From Entoloma clypeatum (taxonomy: Eukaryota > Basidiomycota > Agaricomycetes > Agaricales > Entolomataceae): 64,000 nt of DNA. The DNA lies in contig OY751496.1 of the NCBI GenBank assembly GCA_963565915.1, positions 1,426,001-1,490,000 of the forward strand, in the 5' to 3' direction. The position numbers and the translations under genes are program-made. This document shows, piece by piece, positions 59,636 through 64,000 of the stretch; the stretch's first letter is position 1, and every line of letters begins with the position of its first letter. The notes under the pieces are model-generated. The model saw nothing but the letters and a program-made list of their open reading frames with translations. It ran no database searches and was not told where the DNA came from.

Positions 59636-60361
59636 TTAGAGTCTGCGGAGGAGAAGAGGAGTTGGGTTGTTGGGATGAAGATGGGGTTCGGGATACAGGT
59701 AAGGATTGAAAATGAGTCCCTGTTCTAGGCGTCTGTTCGATATCTGACTGCGCGGAGTCAAAAGTAAATTCGTCAGGGGACTCGTCGGCGGAATCGGTGG
59801 CAAAACATTCAGAGTATTTCCTCTGTAAATCTCTAAGGAATCTCTGTTCCTGTGTGTCTGTTGGTCGCGAGAAGGGGTCAAGTCTCTCGTTTCGTGCCCA
59901 GCGGTTGTACTCGGTCTGTTGTTCTTCGGTGGTGAAGTGGGCGTAGATCTACTGCTTCGAGTAAGATGTGATGATGTGGCTCTGGGACGTCTCGATGTGA
60001 GCATCCTAATCAATCTTCTGATAACGGTTGTCTGGACACCGATAAACTCTCTGATCTCTGTGATCTGACCTGTCTGAGGTCCTTCTTGAACGTGAAAGCT
60101 TTCGAGTTCGTTCTGTCGGGCGTTGTAACGCGCGATCTGGTGTTGCCGAGCAAGATGGATGCTCTCTGCTATCTCGCCGTGGGGGCGATGCTCGTCGTTG
60201 TCTAGTTCTTCGTCAAGCACCTGCTGTAGGATGCGACGGATCTCCGATTCGATGTACTGCTGGATGAGTGTAAAATCGATACTGTCTCGAGGACTTAGCT
60301 CCTCCTGTCGGGCTTCTGGCGTGCTGAATGGGTTACTGGTGAAGTCTTCAAAGAAGCGCAA
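59636..60361 (-). CDS. Open leader frame upstream of gag, no ATG start
   Basis: About 240 open codons run from just after the primer site to a TAA two bases before the gag ATG. The reading includes SIDFTLIQQYIESEIRRILQ, HLARQHQIARYNARQNELES and an S/T/P-rich end. No ATG lies near its start; the first in-frame ATG is deep inside. It could be an N-terminal gag extension reached by splicing or a non-AUG start, or simply an open but untranslated leader. Not recognised. Confidence 0.35.
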   Translation of the reverse strand: MRFFEDFTSNPFSTPEARQEELSPRDSIDFTLIQQYIESEIRRILQQVLDEELDNDEHRPHGEIAESIHLARQHQIARYNARQNELESFHVQEGPQTGQITEIREFIGVQTTVIRRLIRMLTSRRPRATSSHLTRSSRSTPTSPPKNNRPSTTAGHETRDLTPSRDQQTHRNRDSLEIYRGNTLNVLPPIPPTSPLTNLLLTPRSQISNRRLEQGLIFNPYLYPEPHLHPNNPTPLLLRRL

Positions 60362-60411
60362 CGTCTTGACTTGTCTGGTAGTTGCTCTCTTCGCTCTGGG
60401 CGAACCTAACG

Positions 60412-60422
60412 AGATTTAGCAA
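60412..60422 (-). other. Predicted self-priming primer binding site
   Basis: Two bases inside the 5' LTR, the minus strand reads TTGCTAAATCT. This is the exact complement of AGATTTAGCAA inside the same LTR (60507-60497), which is where the transcript should start. That matches the Tf1/sushi self-priming scheme rather than a tRNA primer. Confidence 0.7.
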
Positions 60423-60424
60423 CT

Positions 60425-60811
60425 TGTTATGCTTAACAAACCGTTCCAAGGTTCGGGCAGAGTATGCAGGAAGTGGAAAGGCGAAGAGCAAAGTGATTGC
60501 TAAATCTAAGGAATGTAGCTATGGTACATGGGGTTTATATAGTACTGGCTACGAGCGGTAGCGAGTGAGTCAGTAGCTGCGGAAGGCAGTGCGGATGAGT
60601 CAGTAACTGTGGAAGGCAGTGCGAAGTGAGTCAGACGACTGCGGACTGAGTAATCCCTACTGCGGAGTGCGAGTCAGCGCGGGAGCGAAGTATACTAAAG
60701 GAGAATGGTAGAGTAAAGGTAAATGAATAAGCGGTCCGATGAGTCAAAGAAATAACGAAGGTACAATGCAAGGGAAAAGTGCATAACATACAAACTGGTA
60801 AGTCCGTAACA
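60425..60811 (-). repeat. 5' LTR of the nested element
   Basis: 387 bp, nearly identical to 54474-54860 (a C-to-T change in AACTGTGGAAG and a few others seen). It carries the promoter: a TATATAAA box on the minus strand at 60541-60534. Confidence 0.95.
60534..60541 (-). promoter_or_regulatory. TATA box of the nested element's LTR promoter
   Basis: Minus-strand TATATAAA lies 27-34 bases upstream of AGATTTAGCAA (60507), the predicted 5' end of the genomic RNA. The spacing is right for a TATA-directed start. Confidence 0.6.
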
Positions 60812-60816
60812 AAGAC

Positions 60817-63796
60817 GTAAGTGAGGATGAAGAACAATCATCAGATGAGCTGTTGGAAGATGAAGCAGAGGAAGAGGAAGAAGATGAGTTCAAAGACAGA
60901 GATTGCCTCTTTGTTGGAGCCCTACCTCTGACATCGGAATTTGTTTGAGCATCATCAACCACCTCACAACGCCTATCGGAGGTGTTCCTCCAAAACCAAA
61001 ACCAAGTCTTTTTGTGATTCCATACCTAATCACTTACATGATTTTGAAGATGTATTTTCCAAGACCTCCTTTGACAATCTGCCAGAGGAACATGTATGGG
61101 ACCATGCCATTGAGCTGAACCCCAATGCAACTCTGACAGGTTGCAAGGTGTATCCACTTGCTCCAAAGGAACAGAAGAAACTCAATGCATTCTTGGAAGA
61201 AAATCTGGTCACTGGTCAGATCCGACCTTTAAAATCTCCGATGGCCTCTCCAGTCTTTTTCATCAAGAAGAAGGACAGTTCCCTCCGACTCGTTCAGGAT
61301 TATCAATCGCTTAATTCCAAGACTATCAAAAACAAGTACCCTCTTCCACTCATCTCCAAACTAGTCAACAAACTTCAGAACGCTCAATACTTCACCAAGC
61401 TCGATGGGGCTACAATAATGTCTGAATCAAGCCCAGAGATGAATGGAAAGCGGCTTTCTGGATGAACCAGAGACTCTTCGAACCTCTTGTAATGTTCTTC
61501 GGACTCACTAATAGCCCTTCAACCTTTCAGACTATGATGAATGACATCCTACAAGATCTTATTACTGAAGGTGGAGTATGTGTTTACCTTGACGATATTC
61601 TCATCTTTATGTCGGATCTGTCAGAGCATTGGAGGATCATATGCATAGTATTAGAGCGCCTCCGACAATACAGGTTGCATCAAAATGGACCCCGTCAAAG
61701 TCACAGGAGTGTGGGAATGGCCAACTCTGACTAATGTGTGGGAGGTACAGTCCTTTCTAGGATTCACTAACTTCTATTGTCGTTTCATCCAAGGATTCTC
61801 TGACATTGCGTGTCCGCTGTTCCAACTCACAACCAAGGGCTGTGTATGGTCCTGGGATGACAAGGAAGCAGAGGCCTTCAGAGATCTGAATTTTACTCCA
61901 AAAGCCTTAGCCCAGTGGAACACAACTATGAAATTCACGACAAGGAAATGCTGGCCATAATCTGCGCGCTGGAGGAATGGAGACACTTTCTGGAAGGAGC
62001 GGAGAAGATGGTGGAAATTTGGACCAATCACAAAAACCTTGAATACTTCATGACTGCCCAGAAGCTCAATCAGTGACAGGCACGGTGGTCTCTATACCTA
62101 GCATGCTTTGATTTCAAGATGCACCATCGTCCAGGCAAGTTGATGGGGAAGTCCGACACACTGTCATATTGGGCGGACCATGGAGATGGCTCACGGGACA
62201 ACAAGAACATTGTTCTCCTCTGACTGGAGATGTTTGCAATACAGGCCACTCGAGGGGTAGCCATTCAAGGTGAGAAGCACAATGTCCTCCGACAGGTCCG
62301 ACAGGGCATCTGAGATGGCCTTCTGGAGGACAGTGTAGCGGAGGTAATCAAGTCCCTTCTGACAGTTGAAGCTGCCTCCATCCGCGGAGCAGAATGGCGA
62401 CAGTCAGAGGGTTTACTGTACTTTTGAGATCACATTTACATGCCCAATAGTCTGCAGCTTCGACAGTGAATTATCACACAACACCATGACAATCCAGTAG
62501 TTGGACACCCAGGATGATGGAAAACTCTAGAGCTGGTATCGCGCACTTACTGGTGGCTCCATATGGCACATCTAATCAGTCAGTACTGCAAAACTTGCAA
62601 CCCATGCCTCTGCACAAAGGTCCGATGCTCCATACCCTCTGGTGAACTCCAACCACTCCCAGTTCCGTTGGAATGATGGCAGGTAACCAGTGTTGATTTT
62701 ATCACTGAACTACCAGAAGCCCATGGATATGACACTATCATGGTAGTGGTAGACTCAGTTGGAAAATGTGGACATTTCATTCTGACACACTCCGCTCTCT
62801 CTGCCCTCAGATCCACAAAGTCCTACATTCAACATGTCTGGAAACTTCACAGACTCCCAGAGCCCATCGTCTCTGATCACGGACCACAGTTTGTCACCAA
62901 GTTCATGTGGGAATTGTACAGGCTGCTAGGTATCAAGGTTGCTGCCTCGACGGCTTATCATCCGCAGTCAGATGGACAGATGGAACACGTGAACCAGGGA
63001 TTGGAACAATACCTCCGGCTGTTTGTCAATGAGTGGCAGGACGACTGGGATGAATGGCTTCCAATGGCGGAGTTCTCGTACAATAACCATATCCACACAT
63101 CCACATGCCAAACCCCCTTCTATGTTGACACTGGACGTCACCCATGCATGGGCTTTGAGCCCCGATGGAGACTGTTGGAGATCAAGGCCCTTGAGGATTT
63201 CAGCAAGCGGATGAAGTCCACATTGGAGGAAGCATGAGCAGCTTTGGAAAAGGCCAAAGATGACATGGCACAGTACTACAACCAGCGTTGGATGTCTACT
63301 CCAACCTTCAAACCGGGTGGCAAAGTCTTTCTGGATTCCTCCAACCTCAAAACCACCCGACTGACCAAAAAGCTGGCTCATAGATATGTGGTTGTCCGAC
63401 CTGTCGGAACGCTGCATACGAACTCAAACTCCCTTCTTCCATGTCTCATGTTCACCCTACGGCGTATTCCACATTGTAAAATTGTTGCTGGCTCTGGAAT
63501 ACCCCTTCCGATGAGATGTCCAAATCCCTCCGCCTCCGACAGCAGTCGGAGAAGAAATGGAATACAAAGTCGAAACAATTTTGGATAGTCGGCTTCAATG
63601 AGGCAAGCTGCAGTTCCTAGTCAAGTGGAAGGGGTACGGCTATGAGGAAAACTCATGGGAGATGGAGGAGGATGTCCACGCTCCATGCCTGATCCAGGAA
63701 TTTTACCGCCGACACCCGGGGGCTCTGCATCAAATCGCTGCAACTGCCTTCAAATCCTGTACATTCCACCTCATGCATCGAGATGCCACACCTTAG
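60817..63796 (+). pseudogene. pol remnant of the old element: RT, partial RNase H, integrase, chromodomain
   Basis: RT: SKTSFDNLPEEHVWDHAIEL, then MASPVFFIKKKDSSLRLVQD, a short deletion at KLD/GYNNV near 61405, FFGLTNSPSTFQTMMNDILQ and VYLDDILIF (active-site YLDD intact). RNase H: FRDL near 61886 jumps to FYSKSLSPVEHNYEIHDKEM, losing the catalytic front half. Integrase: HPG-stop-WKTLELVSRTYWW, TIMVVVDSVGKCGHF, SDHGPQFVTKF and AYHPQSDGQMEHVNQGLEQY. Chromodomain: LQ-stop-GKLQFLVKWKGYGYEENSW. At least nine in-frame TGAs stand where Arg is expected (for example 62074, 62425, 62515, 63599). It ends at a TAG just before the polypurine tract. Confidence 0.88.
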
Positions 63797-63807
63797 AGGG
63801 GGGGTAA

Positions 63808-64000
63808 TGTAAGGACAACCATCTGATTTCCTTAGTCCAACATCTCTGACTCTTCTCCAATGCCTCTGACTGGTCTTCCAACCCTCTGACCGCTGTGGTA
63901 CATCTATTATTTATATTACTATACTTTATATTTCCTGTTAAAAGATGTGACCAGACTGGGGTTTGAACCCAGGACCTCCTGGATATATACCAAGTGCTCT
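63808..64000 (+). repeat. Start of the old element's 3' LTR (cut by window end)
   Basis: After the polypurine tract AGAGGGGGGG (63795-63804) and TAA, the sequence TGTAAGGACAACC opens with the expected TG. At least 193 bp lie in the window. A tRNA-like stretch lies in its last 52 bases. Confidence 0.65.
63949..64000 (-). other. tRNA-like sequence (3' half), cut by window end
   Basis: On the minus strand there is a perfect T-arm, CTGGG TTCAAAC CCCAG (63972-63956), containing a good B box. It is preceded by a possible anticodon stem CTTGG/CCAGG around a seven-base loop TATATAT. The loop lacks the usual U33, so this is more likely a tRNA-derived repeat than a working tRNA. The 5' half lies outside the window. 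Confidence 0.45.

Larger units (their letters stand above)
54474..60811 (-). mobile_element. Complete nested Ty3/gypsy (chromovirus) LTR retrotransposon
   Basis: The 387 bp direct LTRs at 54474-54860 and 60425-60811 begin TGTTATGC and end CGTAACA. They are nearly identical (only a few substitutions seen), so insertion was recent. A perfect 5-bp target duplication AAGAC lies at 54469-54473 and 60812-60816. In minus-strand order it holds: 5' LTR, primer site, leader ORF, gag with two zinc knuckles, pol (protease, RT, partial RNase H, integrase, chromodomain), an extra 120-codon ORF, polypurine tract, 3' LTR. Two TGA stops and an RNase H deletion make it non-autonomous. Confidence 0.95.
52500..64000 (+). 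mobile_element. Old, degraded Ty3/gypsy chromovirus, split by two later LTR insertions
   Basis: Plus-strand order is gag remnant (about 52500-53235), protease remnant (53907-54468), reverse transcriptase, RNase H remnant, integrase and chromodomain (60817-63796), polypurine tract (63795-63804) and the start of a 3' LTR (63808, TGTAAGGACAACC). The reading resumes on either side of the solo LTR and of the nested element. The left limit and 5' LTR are not found. Stops and small deletions show it is dead. Confidence 0.85.

Noticed and set aside
1..64000. CRISPR arrays, bacterial operons, rRNA genes
   Set aside because: None seen; spliced eukaryotic genes throughout.

Overview
The window looks like nuclear DNA of an Agaricomycete-type basidiomycete fungus. 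Genes are dense, introns are many and short (about 50-60 nt, GT..AG), and spliced products match fungal families: conventional myosin II with a Cdc4-type light chain, fungal fatty-acid dioxygenase (Ppo), Par32/DUF3602, SPX-RING, a Crinkler-type protein and chromodomain Ty3/gypsy elements. All exon joins were done by eye from splice consensus and family similarity. Outer coordinates span introns.

Layout. 1-3.6 kb: a four-TM membrane protein (-), a roughly 550 bp TIR element resembling a MITE, then YKT6 (+). 4.1-8.7 kb: a Ppo-type oxygenase (+). 9.0-16.8 kb: class II myosin heavy chain (+). 17-22.2 kb: SOF1 (-), an SPX-RING protein (+), mitochondrial release factor MRF1 (-). 22.3-28.1 kb: CSC1/OSCA channel (+), a Pba1-like protein (-), the Cdc4-type myosin light chain (+). 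28.2-36.3 kb: IND1 (-), ETF-ubiquinone oxidoreductase (-), UBX2/FAF2 (+), BRF1 (+). 36.3-40.8 kb: a CM1-motif spindle-pole/MTOC protein (+) and a Par32-like protein (-). 41.8-45.0 kb: a Crinkler-type protein with P-loop NTPase and PD-(D/E)XK-like nuclease modules. 45.5-51.5 kb: an FHA tail-anchored Far10/SLMAP-like protein (-), DGK1 (-), a BuGZ/ZNF207 homologue (+). From about 52.5 kb to the end: nested LTR retrotransposons.

The repeat region has three layers. An old Ty3/gypsy chromovirus on the + strand, full of stop codons, is split by two insertions. One is a 627 bp solo LTR (53275-53901, target duplication GAAAA). The other is a complete 6.3 kb minus-strand Ty3/gypsy element (54474-60811) with 387 bp LTRs and target duplication AAGAC. 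The younger element appears to use Tf1-type self-priming, carries an extra ORF between pol and the polypurine tract, and has two CGA-to-TGA stops. The old element shows the same CGA-to-TGA decay throughout. Both elements lack part of RNase H.

Themes: four or five head-to-head gene pairs have fewer than 100 bp between start codons. Cytokinesis and cytoskeleton genes (myosin II heavy chain, its light chain, a CM1 microtubule organiser, a BuGZ homologue) share the window. The most unusual genes are the Crinkler NTPase-nuclease and a Ppo oxygenase that appears to lack the P450 heme-ligating cysteine.
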